A stretch of DNA of 64,000 nucleotides from Sphingomonas sp. 8AM. GTDB taxonomy: Bacteria > Pseudomonadota > Alphaproteobacteria > Sphingomonadales > Sphingomonadaceae. The stretch spans positions 953,269 to 1,017,268 of the forward strand of contig NZ_LR733844.1 in the NCBI RefSeq assembly GCF_902506455.1. The letters run 5' to 3'. Of the stretch, positions 55,503 through 64,000 are shown piece by piece; the first letter of the stretch is position 1; every line of letters begins with the position of its first letter. The position numbers were made by a program, and so were the translations under genes. The notes beneath the pieces are model-generated. The model was given only the letters and a program-made list of their open reading frames with translations, searched no databases and was not told the DNA's origin.

Positions 55503-57053
55503 ATGAAAACCGTGCGTTACGCTTACGCCCTGACCGGCGCCCTCCTGCTTGGCGGCACGGCCGCGTCGCTCGCGCTCCAGAACCCGGCCACCGCGCAGAT
55601 CGCGCAGAACGAGCCGGGCGCGATCAGCGCCGCCGCGCCGCGCGCCGGCGCGCCGATGAGCTTCGCCGATATGGTCGCGAAGCTTCAGCCGGCGGTGGTC
55701 AACATTTCCACCACGCAGAAGGTGACCGTCCAGCAGCAGGCGAACCCGTTCGCCGGCACGCCGTTCGGCGACCTCTTCGGCCAGTTCGGCGGCGGCGGTG
55801 GCGGCGGCGGTGCTCCGGTCACGCGCGAAGGTCAGTCGCTGGGCTCGGGCTTCTTGATCTCGGCCGATGGCTATGTCGTCACCAACAACCACGTCATTGC
55901 GCCCGCGGCGAAGGGCGCGACGGTCGAGTCGATCACCGTCACGCTGCAGGATCGCAAGGAATATAAGGCGAAGCTGATCGGCCGCGATCCGACCTCGGAT
56001 CTCGCGGTGCTCAAGATCACCTCGCCGACCCCGCTGCCGTTCGTGAAGCTGGGCGACTCGACGCGCGCCCGGGTCGGCGACTGGGTGGTGGCGATCGGTC
56101 AGCCGTTCGGGCTCGGCGGCACCGTTACCGCGGGCATCGTCTCGGCAGTGCATCGTTCGACGGGCCAGCCGGGTCCGTTCGATACGTTCATCCAGACCGA
56201 TGCCGCGATCAACCAGGGCAATTCGGGTGGCCCGATGTTCAACCTGAACGGTGAAGTGATCGGCATCAACAGCCAGATCTATTCGCAGTCGGGAGGCAAC
56301 ATCGGCATCGGCTTTGCCATTCCTGCAAGCGAGGCCAGGCCGATCCTCGCCACGCTGATGAAGGGCGAGGCGGTCAAGCGTGGTTATCTGGGTGTCGGCA
56401 TCCAGCGCGTGAACGACGATATCGCGGGCGCTCTGGGTCTGCCCAAGGACCAGGGCGAGATCATCGGCCGCGTCGAGCCGGGCGGGCCCGGCGCGAAGGC
56501 CGGGCTGCGGTCGGGCGATGTGGTGATCGCGATCAACGGCGAGGCCGTGACGCCGGATCGCACGCTGTCGTCGCTGGTCGCCAACGCCGCGCCGGGCTCG
56601 TCGATCAAGCTGGATGTGATCCGCGACGGCAAGCGCCAGTCGCTGAACGCGGTGGTTGCGACGCGCCCGAGTGACGATCAGCTCGCTGCGATCAACGGCG
56701 ACAGCGATAGCGACGACGGATTGCCCGACGACGACAGCGGCGCGCAGGCGACGCCGGGATCGAGCTCGCTCGGCATCTCGGTCCAGCCGCTCACCCCACA
56801 GATCGCGCGTTCGATCGGGGTCGACTCGACCGTGCAGGGCGTCGTCGTTGCGGGCGTCGATCCGTCGACCGACGCCGGGCAGAAGCTGAAGCGTGGCGAC
56901 GTGATCTCGTCGGTCAATTCGCAGCCGGTGCGCACCGGGGCCGATGTCGCGCGGATCGTCGCGGCGGCCAAGGCGGCCGGTCGTCCGTCGGTGCTGCTCA
57001 ACCTGACCCGCGGTCGCCAGGCCAGCGGCTTCATCGCGGTGAAGATCAAGTAA
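55503..57053 (+). CDS. degP: Periplasmic serine protease, DegP/HtrA family
   Basis: This protease-chaperone degrades misfolded periplasmic proteins. From ATG 55503 the 516-residue product has a signal peptide (about 1-32), then a trypsin-like domain with His130 in NNHVI, Asp166 in TSDLAVL and Ser241 in NQGNSGGPMF, a Gly-run near residue 97, and two PDZ domains (about 290-380 and 420-516). It lies downstream of hflK-hflC, a neighbourhood seen in many alphaproteobacteria. A terminator follows. Confidence 0.96.
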   Translation: MKTVRYAYALTGALLLGGTAASLALQNPATAQIAQNEPGAISAAAPRAGAPMSFADMVAKLQPAVVNISTTQKVTVQQQANPFAGTPFGDLFGQFGGGGGGGGAPVTREGQSLGSGFLISADGYVVTNNHVIAPAAKGATVESITVTLQDRKEYKAKLIGRDPTSDLAVLKITSPTPLPFVKLGDSTRARVGDWVVAIGQPFGLGGTVTAGIVSAVHRSTGQPGPFDTFIQTDAAINQGNSGGPMFNLNGEVIGINSQIYSQSGGNIGIGFAIPASEARPILATLMKGEAVKRGYLGVGIQRVNDDIAGALGLPKDQGEIIGRVEPGGPGAKAGLRSGDVVIAINGEAVTPDRTLSSLVANAAPGSSIKLDVIRDGKRQSLNAVVATRPSDDQLAAINGDSDSDDGLPDDDSGAQATPGSSSLGISVQPLTPQIARSIGVDSTVQGVVVAGVDPSTDAGQKLKRGDVISSVNSQPVRTGADVARIVAAAKAAGRPSVLLNLTRGRQASGFIAVKIK

Positions 57054-57074
57054 GCGGGACCAACCTGCGCTAGT

Positions 57075-57114
57075 CAAAAGGGTCGTCGCATCGCATGATG
57101 CGGCGGCCCTTTTG
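57075..57114 (+). terminator. Rho-independent terminator after degP
   Basis: CAAAAGGG at 57075-57082 pairs with CCCTTTTG at 57107-57114 through a GC-rich inner stem (CGTCGCATC / GATGCGGCG). The stem's own final CTTTTG provides the T run. It lies about 20 bases after the stop codon. Confidence 0.8.
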
Positions 57115-57129
57115 CTTGGGAGAGAGAGC

Positions 57130-58767
57130 GTGGCGGACGGCGGCAGCATATTGATCGGCGCAGGCGAAGGCGGGGCCGATCCGCAGCGGCTCGAGCTGGC
57201 GCGCGCCAACCGCCACGGGTTGATCGCGGGCGCGACCGGCACCGGCAAGACCGTGACCTTGCAGGGGATCGTCGAAGGTTTCTCTAACGCCGGGGTCGCG
57301 TGCTTCCTCGCCGACGTGAAAGGCGATCTGTCGGGTCTGGCAATGCCCGGCGCGGCGACCGCCAGGACGCACGCCGCCTTTGCCGCGCGCGCCGCGGAGA
57401 TCGGGGCGACCGACTGGAAGTATGCCGACACACCCGTGCAATTCTGGGACCTGTTCGGCGAACAGGGCCATCCGGTCCGGACCACGATCAGCGAGATGGG
57501 GCCGCTGCTGCTCGCGCGGCTGATGGGGCTGAACGCGGTGCAGGAAGGCGTGCTGACGATCGCCTTCCATGTCGCCGACGCGGAAGGGCTGTTGCTGCTC
57601 GACCTCGACGATCTGCAGGCGATGCTCGCGCATTGCGCCGAGCGCGCCGAGGAACTCACTACCCGCTACGGCAATGTCTCGAAGCAATCCGTCGGCGCGA
57701 TCCAGCGCGTGCTGCTGCAATTGCGCGCGCAGGGTGCCGAGCATTTCTTCGGCGAGCCGGCGCTGGCGCTCACCGATCTGTTCGGCACCGACGACAAGGG
57801 ACGCGGGCTGGTCAACATCCTCGCCGCCGACAAATTGATGGCCTCGCCGCAGCTCTATTCGACGTTCCTGCTGTGGCTGCTCGGCGAGATGTTCGAGTTC
57901 CTCCCGGAGATCGGTGACGCCGACAAGCCGAAATTGTGCTTCTTCTTCGACGAGGCGCATCTGCTGTTCGACGAAGCGCCGCCGGCGTTGATGGACCGGA
58001 TCGAGCAGGTCGTACGACTGATCCGCTCCAAAGGCGTCGGGGTCTATTTCATCACCCAGAACCCGATCGACGTGCCCGACAGCGTCGCCGGGCAGCTCGG
58101 CAACCGCGTCCAGCACAAGCTGAACGCCTTCACTCCGCGTGATCGCAAGGCGGTGCAGGCCGCCGCCGAGACGTTCCGCGCCAACCCCGGCGTCGACGTC
58201 GCGACCGCGATCACCGAGCTGCGGACCGGCGAGGCGCTGGTGTCGCTCCTCCAGCCCGATGGTGCGCCGTCGCCGGTGCAGCGCACGCTGATCCGTCCGC
58301 CGTCGAGTCGCGTCGGCCCGGTCACGCCCGACGAGCGCCGCGTGCTGATCCAGACCGATGCGATCGGCACGAAATACGACACATTGGTCGATCGTGAATC
58401 GGCGGAGGAACTGCTCAGCGCCAAGACGCAGGAGGCGGCCGCGGCTGCTGCCGCCGCGCGCGCGGCGACCGATGCCGAGAAGGCGGCGGCGATGCAGGCG
58501 AAGGAGGATGCGCGCACGGCGCGCGAGGCGGATCGTGTCGCACGCGAGGAAGAGCGTGCGCGCCGTGTCACCGAACGCGACGCGGCGAACGATCCATGGA
58601 ACCGCGCGATGACCTCCGCCTCGCGGTCGGCGTCGTCGGCGGTCGGGCGCGCGGTGGCGAACGAGGTGACCAAGGCGGTATTCGGCGGCTCGCGGCGCGG
58701 GAGCAGCGGCGGCGGTTTGCTGGGGCAGGTGGTGCGCGGCGTCCTCGGCGGGCTGATGCGCCGGTAG
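57130..58767 (+). CDS. HerA-like ATPase (DUF853/YjgR family)
   Basis: The 545-residue protein begins VADGGSILIGAGEGG and has a HerA-FtsK-type Walker A GATGTGKTVTLQG, Walker B CFFFDEAHLLF, and the Arg-finger region FITQNPIDVPDSV. The C-terminus has an Ala/Arg/Glu coiled coil (about 430-490) and a Gly/Ser-rich end. DUF853 proteins are predicted DNA-translocating ATPases with poorly known roles. GTG 57130 is the preferred start (SD gagagag just before). Not in an obvious operon; flanked by a terminator and repeats. Confidence 0.9.
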   Translation: MADGGSILIGAGEGGADPQRLELARANRHGLIAGATGTGKTVTLQGIVEGFSNAGVACFLADVKGDLSGLAMPGAATARTHAAFAARAAEIGATDWKYADTPVQFWDLFGEQGHPVRTTISEMGPLLLARLMGLNAVQEGVLTIAFHVADAEGLLLLDLDDLQAMLAHCAERAEELTTRYGNVSKQSVGAIQRVLLQLRAQGAEHFFGEPALALTDLFGTDDKGRGLVNILAADKLMASPQLYSTFLLWLLGEMFEFLPEIGDADKPKLCFFFDEAHLLFDEAPPALMDRIEQVVRLIRSKGVGVYFITQNPIDVPDSVAGQLGNRVQHKLNAFTPRDRKAVQAAAETFRANPGVDVATAITELRTGEALVSLLQPDGAPSPVQRTLIRPPSSRVGPVTPDERRVLIQTDAIGTKYDTLVDRESAEELLSAKTQEAAAAAAAARAATDAEKAAAMQAKEDARTAREADRVAREEERARRVTERDAANDPWNRAMTSASRSASSAVGRAVANEVTKAVFGGSRRGSSGGGLLGQVVRGVLGGLMRR

Positions 58768-58778
58768 GGCGTTTCTGC

Positions 58779-58859
58779 CGTCATCCCGGACTTGATCCGG
58801 GATCCCGCTTTTACACCGGTCGCGAAGAAGCGGGGCCCCGGATCAGGTTCCGGGCGACG
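58779..58859. repeat. Dispersed palindromic repeat, family B (copy 7)
   Basis: cgtcatcccggacttgatcc and ccccggatcaggttccgggc: imperfect arms around about 30 bases, directly followed by a family A copy, as at 33.9, 45.4 and 51.9 kb. Confidence 0.85.
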
Positions 58860-58878
58860 ATAATGGGACAGCCATGGT

Positions 58879-58955
58879 CGTCATTGCGAGCGTAGCGAAG
58901 CAATCCAGAGCGTCCTGATCCGGCCCTGGATTGCTTCGCTGCGCTCGCAATGACG
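58879..58955. repeat. Dispersed palindromic repeat, family A (copy 6)
   Basis: cgtcattgcgagcgtagcga and tcgctgcgctcgcaatgacg with the loop containing cgtcctgatccggcc, shared with copies 2 and 5. Confidence 0.9.
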
Positions 58956-59003
58956 GGACGAGCGACCGTGACCGCCCGCGCATTTTCGGCTAAAGCGGCG
59001 CGC

Positions 59004-59669
59004 ATGACGACCGACTACGACCGCCCGCTGCTCACCCCGCCCGACGGGCAGAAGAAAGTGCTGCTTCATTCCTGTTGCGCGCCGTGCTCCGGCGAGGTGA
59101 TGGAGGCGATGACCGCGAGCGGGATCGACTATACGATCTTCTTCTACAATCCGAACATCCATCCCAAGGAAGAATATATCCTTCGCAAGGAGGAGAATAT
59201 CCGCTTCGCCGAGAAGCACGACATCCCGTTCGTCGATGCCGATTACGACACGGTCAACTGGTTCAAGCGCGCACGCGGGATGGAGTTCGAGCCCGAGCGC
59301 GGGCTGCGCTGCACGATGTGCTTCGACATGCGCTTCGAGCGCACCGCGCTCTACGCATACGAGAATGGCTTCCCGGTCATCACCTCGTCGCTCGGCATCT
59401 CGCGCTGGAAGAACATGGCGCAGATCAACGACTGCGGTGAGCGCGCCGCAGCGCATTATCCGGATATCGCCTATTGGACGTTCAACTGGCGCAAGGGCGG
59501 CGGCGCGGCGCGGATGATCGAGATCTCCAAGCGCGAGCATTTCTACCAGCAGGAATATTGCGGCTGCGTCTATTCGCTGCGCGACACCAATGCGCATCGC
59601 GTGTCGCAGGGACGCGAGGAAATCCGCATGGGTGAGCTGTATTACGGCGAGGAGACGAAGGCGGAGTAG
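59004..59669 (+). CDS. queH: Epoxyqueuosine reductase QueH
   Basis: QueH catalyses the last step of queuosine formation in tRNA (epoxyqueuosine to queuosine), replacing QueG. From ATG 59004 the 221-residue product has the family cysteines: [10 protein letters not shown] near residue 22, CTMCFDMR and YCGCVYS near the end, expected to bind an Fe-S cluster and an additional metal. The frame extends upstream through a repeat and is ignored. Monocistronic between repeats. Cytoplasmic. Confidence 0.92.
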   Translation: MTTDYDRPLLTPPDGQKKVLLHSCCAPCSGEVMEAMTASGIDYTIFFYNPNIHPKEEYILRKEENIRFAEKHDIPFVDADYDTVNWFKRARGMEFEPERGLRCTMCFDMRFERTALYAYENGFPVITSSLGISRWKNMAQINDCGERAAAHYPDIAYWTFNWRKGGGAARMIEISKREHFYQQEYCGCVYSLRDTNAHRVSQGREEIRMGELYYGEETKAE

Positions 59670-59687
59670 GGGCGGCCTGAATCCTTC

Positions 59688-59773
59688 CGTCATCCCGGAC
59701 GTGGTAGGGGATCCTGCTTCTTATTCCGACCGTAGAGAAGGAGCGGGGCCCCGGATCAAGGCCGGGGCGACGA
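59688..59773. repeat. Dispersed palindromic repeat, family B (copy 8)
   Basis: cgtcatcccggacgtggtag and ccccggatcaaggccggggc: diverged arms between queH and the histidine kinase gene, which converge here. Confidence 0.7.
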
Positions 59774-59796
59774 ACAAGGGCAGGGCCGGGATCACT

Positions 59797-61134
59797 TCAC
59801 CCCGCTACCGGCACCGCAAACGTCGCGCGCAATCCCGGACGGGCGTCGTCCAGTGACAGCGTGCCGCCGTGCATCCGCGCAACCGCCTCGACCAGCGGCA
59901 GTCCCAGCCCGTGACCGGGATTGTGTCGGCTCGCATCCAATCGGCCGAAGCGGCGCAGGGCGGTGGCGCGTTCCTCCGCCGGAATGCCGGGCCCGTCGTC
60001 TGCGACCGACAGCAGCAGCTGCGCCCCCGTTCCCGCCCCCGTTCCTGCCCGCGTCACCGACACCGTCACGCGCGACCCGGGCGGGCTGTGCGTCAGCGCG
60101 TTGCCGACCAGATTGAGCGCCGCCTGCGTCAGCAACTGGCGATCGCCCTCGATCACGCCCCCCTCCAGCGGCCCGATCGTCAGAACGTGTCCGCTGTCCG
60201 CCGCCGTCGCCGCCAGCGTCTCGGTCACATCACTCGCCACCGCCGCGAGCATCACGGGCTGGAACGCCGTCCGCCGCTCGCCGCCCTCGACCTCGGAGAT
60301 GCGCAGGATTGCCGAGAACATTGCCAGCAGCTCGTCGCATTGCTCCAGCGTCGCTTCCAGCTCGGGGGTCGGCGTCTCGGCGACGATCAGCGCCAGCCGG
60401 CTGCGCAGTCGCGCCAGCGGGGTGCGCAGGTCGTGCGCGACATCGCCGCCGACATGCCGCAGGCTCTCGACCAGCGCCGCGATGCGGTCGAGCATCCGGT
60501 TGAAGGTCGCCGCCTGTCCCGCGAACGCGCCGCTGCCCGGCTCCACGGGCACGCGCTGCGTCAGGTCGCCGTCGATGATCGCCTCGGCGGTGCGGCGCAA
60601 TTCGCCGATCCGTCGCCGCACGATCGTGCTGAACGATACCGCGCCGGCCACGACGATGACGACGATCAGCCCGAAGCCGAGCGCATAACTGCGCAGCCAC
60701 ACCGCCGCGAACCCCTCGACCGGCTCGGTTTCGACCAAAGTCACCAGCTGCAACCCGCCGCCCGCGTCGCGACGCTGCATCCGGAACGTCGCGGTACCGG
60801 GCAGCACGCTGTCGGCCAGCGTCGAGAAGCCGCGCGGCACCGGGCCGGACACCGTCACGTTGCCGCCCAGTCGCTTGCCGCGCGCGTCGACCAGCTCGAA
60901 TCCCAGGTCGCCGGTTTCGCGCTGCGTCGACAGCGCCGATATCCGCGCGAGGATCGCGCCGGCGTTGCCGCGCAGCGACTCGTCGAGCAGGGCGCGGCTC
61001 ACCTCGTCGAGGCGACGGTCGACCAGTGTCTCGATCGTGTGCCGCGACGCCGAATAGCTGGCATAGCCGGTCAGCGCGGTCGCGGCACCGAAGGCGCCGA
61101 GGAACAGCGCGGTCAGCCGCCCGAGCGACCCCAT
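59797..61134 (-). CDS. Sensor histidine kinase of an OmpR-type two-component system
   Basis: From ATG 61134 the 445-residue protein has a transmembrane segment near 8-25, a periplasmic domain (about 26-150), a second membrane segment near 152-172, a HAMP domain, the H-box GGDVAHDLRTPL with phosphorylated His234, and ATPase motifs NLVGNALTHS (N-box), VADDGPGI (G1) and GHGLGLPLV (G2). The signal is unknown. It follows the response-regulator gene closely (stop and start within 2 bases), so it is cotranscribed with it. Confidence 0.93.
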   Translation of the reverse strand: MGSLGRLTALFLGAFGAATALTGYASYSASRHTIETLVDRRLDEVSRALLDESLRGNAGAILARISALSTQRETGDLGFELVDARGKRLGGNVTVSGPVPRGFSTLADSVLPGTATFRMQRRDAGGGLQLVTLVETEPVEGFAAVWLRSYALGFGLIVVIVVAGAVSFSTIVRRRIGELRRTAEAIIDGDLTQRVPVEPGSGAFAGQAATFNRMLDRIAALVESLRHVGGDVAHDLRTPLARLRSRLALIVAETPTPELEATLEQCDELLAMFSAILRISEVEGGERRTAFQPVMLAAVASDVTETLAATAADSGHVLTIGPLEGGVIEGDRQLLTQAALNLVGNALTHSPPGSRVTVSVTRAGTGAGTGAQLLLSVADDGPGIPAEERATALRRFGRLDASRHNPGHGLGLPLVEAVARMHGGTLSLDDARPGLRATFAVPVAG

Positions 61135-61135
61135 G

Positions 61136-61813
61136 TCACGCGCGCAGCATGTAACCGACACCGCGCTTGGTCGCGATCGGATCGTCGCCGCCGTTCGCGG
61201 TCAGCTTGCGACGTAGCAGCCGCACCTGCGCATCGACGATGTTGGTGCCCGGCTCGAAATCATAGCCCCACACGCGTTCGATCAGCATCGCGCGGGTCAG
61301 GTAGCTGCCGGCGTGTCGGACCAGCTCGGCCAGCAGCCCGAATTCGAGCCGCGTCAGGTCGAGCGGCTGGTCGGCGCGCCACGCGCGGTGCTGGCCGGGG
61401 CTGATGACGATGTCGCCGGCGCGCAACATGTCGGCATCGCCGGCGGCGGTCCAGCCGCGCGCACGCAACAGGGCGTTCAGTCGCGCCTCGATCTCGGCGG
61501 CAGGCGTCGGCTTGACGCAATAATCGTCCGCGCCCGCGGTCAGCCCGCCGATCTTCTCGGTCGAGCGCCCCAGCGCCGACAGCATCAGCACCGGCAGATT
61601 GTGTCCGGCGTCGCGCAGCCGCTCGACCACCGTGACGCCGTTCAGCTGCGGCAGCATCGAATCGAGGATCATCGCATCGAAGGCATCGCGCTCGATCGCG
61701 GTCAATGCGCTGGGCCCCGTTTCGGCAATCGTGATGTCATGATCGCGCTGCGCCAGTTCGGCCTTGAGCGCGGCGGCATATTCGACGTCGTCTTCGACGA
61801 TCAGCAGCTTCAT
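61136..61813 (-). CDS. OmpR-family response regulator
   Basis: From ATG 61813 the 225-residue protein has a receiver domain with acidic pair in VEDD, the phosphoacceptor Asp51 in AMILDSMLPQ, and Lys101 in YCVKPTP, followed by a winged-helix DNA-binding domain ending TKRGVGYMLRA. It is expected to activate or repress target promoters when phosphorylated by the kinase downstream. No target site recognised. Divergent from the HWE kinase with about 125 bases between starts. Confidence 0.95.
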   Translation of the reverse strand: MKLLIVEDDVEYAAALKAELAQRDHDITIAETGPSALTAIERDAFDAMILDSMLPQLNGVTVVERLRDAGHNLPVLMLSALGRSTEKIGGLTAGADDYCVKPTPAAEIEARLNALLRARGWTAAGDADMLRAGDIVISPGQHRAWRADQPLDLTRLEFGLLAELVRHAGSYLTRAMLIERVWGYDFEPGTNIVDAQVRLLRRKLTANGGDDPIATKRGVGYMLRA

Positions 61814-61938
61814 GATCGGGGTTCGCCACGTTGATGACCAGACGCCGACACTATCCGATCGGCGCACGCACTGCTATCATGCTTGCGGCGCCAAGGGCTT
61901 ATCTTGCCAAAGTTTAATGTTCGCGCTGTGCTGACGGG

Positions 61939-64000
61939 ATGAAGCCAGTGATGACGCGACCGTTCGGGACCGGGGACATGGCGGCGCGTATTCGCGCCTT
62001 CGACTGGTCGCGCACCGCGCTGGGCCCGATCGCGACATGGCCGGCGGAGCTGATGTCGACGGTCGAGACGATGCTGGCGATGCCGCGTCCGGCGACGGTG
62101 CTGTGGGGCGAGGCGTTGCTGCAACTCTATAACGACGCCTATGTCGAGGTCGCGCGCGACCGGCATCCCGGGCTGCTCGGCCGACCGGTCTTCGAGGGGT
62201 GGAGCGACGTCTACGACGAGCAGGTCGCGCAGCGGCTGGCACGGGTGCGGGCGGGCGAGGCGGTGTCGGTGACCGGGCGCGAGGTCGCGCTGCGCGACGC
62301 GTCGGGGCGCTTCGAGCGGCGCAGCTTCGACATCACGTGGATGCCGGTGCGCGATGCCGGGGGAGCGGTGGCCGGCGCATTGCAGCAGCTCGTCGAGGTG
62401 ACCGATCACCGCCGCGCCACCGCGCAGTTGCGCGACAGCGAGGCGCAGCTGCGGATGATGGTGACGACCGGCAGCCACATGCTGTTCCGGATGAGTGCCG
62501 ACTGGCGCTTCCTGCTGCGGCTCGAAGGGCGCGGGATGCTGCCCGACGTGTCCGTGCCGGTCGACGACTGGGTCGGGCGCTTCATCCCGGACGAGGATCG
62601 TGGCGCCGTCTTCGCGGCGGTGGCGGTCGCGCTGGACGGACCGGGGATGTTCGAGCTGGAGCACCGGGTCCGCTGTGCGAACGGTACGGTCGGCTGGGTA
62701 GCGTCGCGCGCATTGCCGGTGCTCGACGCCAGCGGGCGGGTCACCGAATGGTTCGGGACCGGGATCGACGTCACCGCGCGCCGCACCGCCGACGAGGTCG
62801 TGCGGCGCAGCGAGGAGTTGCGGCGGATCGCGCTCGACGGCGGCGGAATGGGAGCGTGGCGGGTCGATCTCGCCACGCGCGAGGTGCGCGGCGACGCGCG
62901 CTTCTTCGCGCTGCTGGGCATGCCACCCGGTGACGAGCCGCGCCCGGCTGCCGACTTCCTCGACCGGCTGTCGCCACAGGGACGCGACACGGTCAACCGC
63001 TTCGTCACGCAGCGCATCACACCGGGCGAGGAGTTCGACGGCGAGCTGGCGATCGTCGCTGGCGCCACCGCCGGGTGCTGGCTACGCTGGCGCGGACGCG
63101 CGGACGGGCCGGACACGCGCATCGTCCACGGTGTGGTCTTCGACGTGACCGGGCAGCGCGAGGCGACCGAGCGGCTGCGCGAGCGCGAGGAGCTGCTGCG
63201 GCTGTTCGGCGACGCCTCGCGCGACGCCTTGTGGATCCGCGACGCGCAGACGTTGCGCTGGCGCTACGTCACGCCGGCGTTCCGGACGATCTACGGGCGG
63301 CCGCGGCGGCTGGTGCTAAGCGGGGATCATTACCGCAACTGGCTGGCGCTGATCCTGCCGGAGGACCGCGCCGCGGTGGAGGCGGCGATCGCGCGGGTGC
63401 GGGACGGGGAGCATGTCACCGTCGATTACCGCATCCGCTACGCGGGCGACGGTGAGACGCGCTGGCTGCGCACCACCAAATTCCCGATCCGCGACGCCGA
63501 CGGCCGCGTGACGCTGATCGGCGGCATTACGTCCGACGTCACCGCCTCGCGGCAGGCGCGTGCGGCGCTGACGCGCAGCGAGGAGCGATTGCGCAGCGCG
63601 GTCGAGGTCGGCGGGATCGGGCTGTGGGACTGGAACGTCGCTACCGACGAGGTCCATTGGTCTGCCGAGCATTTCCTGCTCCAAGGCTATCCGGTCGGCT
63701 CGGTCGAGCCAAGCTATGCCGCGTGGCTGGCACGCCTCCACCCCGACGACCGCGCCGAGGCCGAGACGCTGATGGCCGCGGCAATGGCGGGTGGACGCTC
63801 CTATGCGCAGGAATTCCGGGTGGTCCACCCCGATGGCGCGATCCACTGGCATTCGGCGCGCGGGCGCTTCTTCTTCGACGACGCCGGGCAGCCGGTGCGG
63901 ATGGTCGGCGCGATCATCGACGTCACGGAGCGGCGCGTCTGGGCGGAGCGGCAACAGGTGTTGATCGCGGAACTGCAGCACCGCACCCGCAACCTGATCG
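61939..64000 (+). CDS. Multi-PAS HWE-family sensor histidine kinase (cut by window end)
   Basis: Starting at ATG 61939 the frame is open to the last base, 687 codons, so the protein is incomplete. It begins GDMAARIRAFDWSRTALGP, typical of sphingomonad HWE kinases, and contains five PAS domains (about 20-160, 175-290, 290-415, 420-550, 555-670), the last three with WRYVTPAF-, IHWHSARG- and VDVTERR-like elements. It ends in ELQHRTRNLI, the start of the HWE/HisKA_2 H-box with the phosphorylated His. No membrane segment seen, so a cytoplasmic sensor. In relatives it acts in general stress or light signalling; ligands unknown. Confidence 0.85.
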   Translation, partial: MKPVMTRPFGTGDMAARIRAFDWSRTALGPIATWPAELMSTVETMLAMPRPATVLWGEALLQLYNDAYVEVARDRHPGLLGRPVFEGWSDVYDEQVAQRLARVRAGEAVSVTGREVALRDASGRFERRSFDITWMPVRDAGGAVAGALQQLVEVTDHRRATAQLRDSEAQLRMMVTTGSHMLFRMSADWRFLLRLEGRGMLPDVSVPVDDWVGRFIPDEDRGAVFAAVAVALDGPGMFELEHRVRCANGTVGWVASRALPVLDASGRVTEWFGTGIDVTARRTADEVVRRSEELRRIALDGGGMGAWRVDLATREVRGDARFFALLGMPPGDEPRPAADFLDRLSPQGRDTVNRFVTQRITPGEEFDGELAIVAGATAGCWLRWRGRADGPDTRIVHGVVFDVTGQREATERLREREELLRLFGDASRDALWIRDAQTLRWRYVTPAFRTIYGRPRRLVLSGDHYRNWLALILPEDRAAVEAAIARVRDGEHVTVDYRIRYAGDGETRWLRTTKFPIRDADGRVTLIGGITSDVTASRQARAALTRSEERLRSAVEVGGIGLWDWNVATDEVHWSAEHFLLQGYPVGSVEPSYAAWLARLHPDDRAEAETLMAAAMAGGRSYAQEFRVVHPDGAIHWHSARGRFFFDDAGQPVRMVGAIIDVTERRVWAERQQVLIAELQHRTRNLI

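Noticed and set aside
55428..57659. A 743-codon minus-strand open frame across degP and the HerA-like gene
   Set aside because: Antisense to two well-supported genes and crosses their intergenic terminator; composition biased to Arg and Asp.

Overview
The window comes from a high-GC alphaproteobacterium, most likely a Sphingomonas or close relative. This is inferred from several alphaproteobacterial or sphingomonad-type proteins: an NDUFS4-like Complex I subunit, an ATP12-type ATP synthase chaperone, an SspB-alpha ClpXP adaptor, QueH, an HWE-type multi-PAS kinase, and a dense set of short palindromic repeats between genes. Almost all of it reads as chromosome; there is no prophage, plasmid backbone or CRISPR array.

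Positions 1-4.3 kb are a scarred accessory edge. They hold the end of an IS3-family transposase, rsgA with two tiny companion ORFs, a 330-bp internally deleted IS3 derivative with 26-bp perfect ends that truncates a small CPWCG-type gene, two small hypothetical genes, cspA, and an IS3 fragment abutting an IS6-family fragment. Positions 4.5-8.9 kb hold a compact three-gene carbohydrate module: a glycosyltransferase fused to UDP-galactopyranose mutase, a receiver-like protein lacking its phosphoacceptor Asp, and a GH1-like protein with a shrunken sugar-nucleotide-reductase-like tail. A low-GC gene-poor stretch and tRNA-Arg(CCG) follow.

From 9.6 to 29 kb come housekeeping and envelope genes: a secreted small protein, nth-dapB, a secreted GH26-type hydrolase, clpB, a surface-glycan cluster (extended SDR, three glycosyltransferases, one membrane protein), an EmrAB/TolC-like tripartite exporter, and dnaK, dnaJ-era. 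Both clpB and dnaK are preceded by matching RpoH-type promoters (CTTG-N20-ATNT).

From 29 to 43.7 kb lie a Complex I subunit, a NUDIX hydrolase, mscL, an APC permease, HIT-hisE, fumC, sspB, the hisB-yciI-like-hisH-hisA-SBF-hisF operon, a small low-GC islet of secreted or membrane hypotheticals, and a family III CoA-transferase. From 43.9 to 64 kb lie glutathione-dependent formaldehyde oxidation (adhC, a VOC protein, fghA), gmk, a second islet of small secreted proteins, HAD-2TM protein-ATP12, pheA divergent from a membrane-anchored cytochrome c, apbC divergent from hflK-hflC-degP, a HerA-like ATPase, queH, an OmpR-type two-component system, and the start of a five-PAS HWE histidine kinase that runs off the window.

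Several genes in each cluster overlap by ATGA or GTGA, indicating translational coupling. Intergenic DNA is strongly shaped by at least five families of dispersed imperfect palindromes, some serving as apparent terminators and some nested inside one another.
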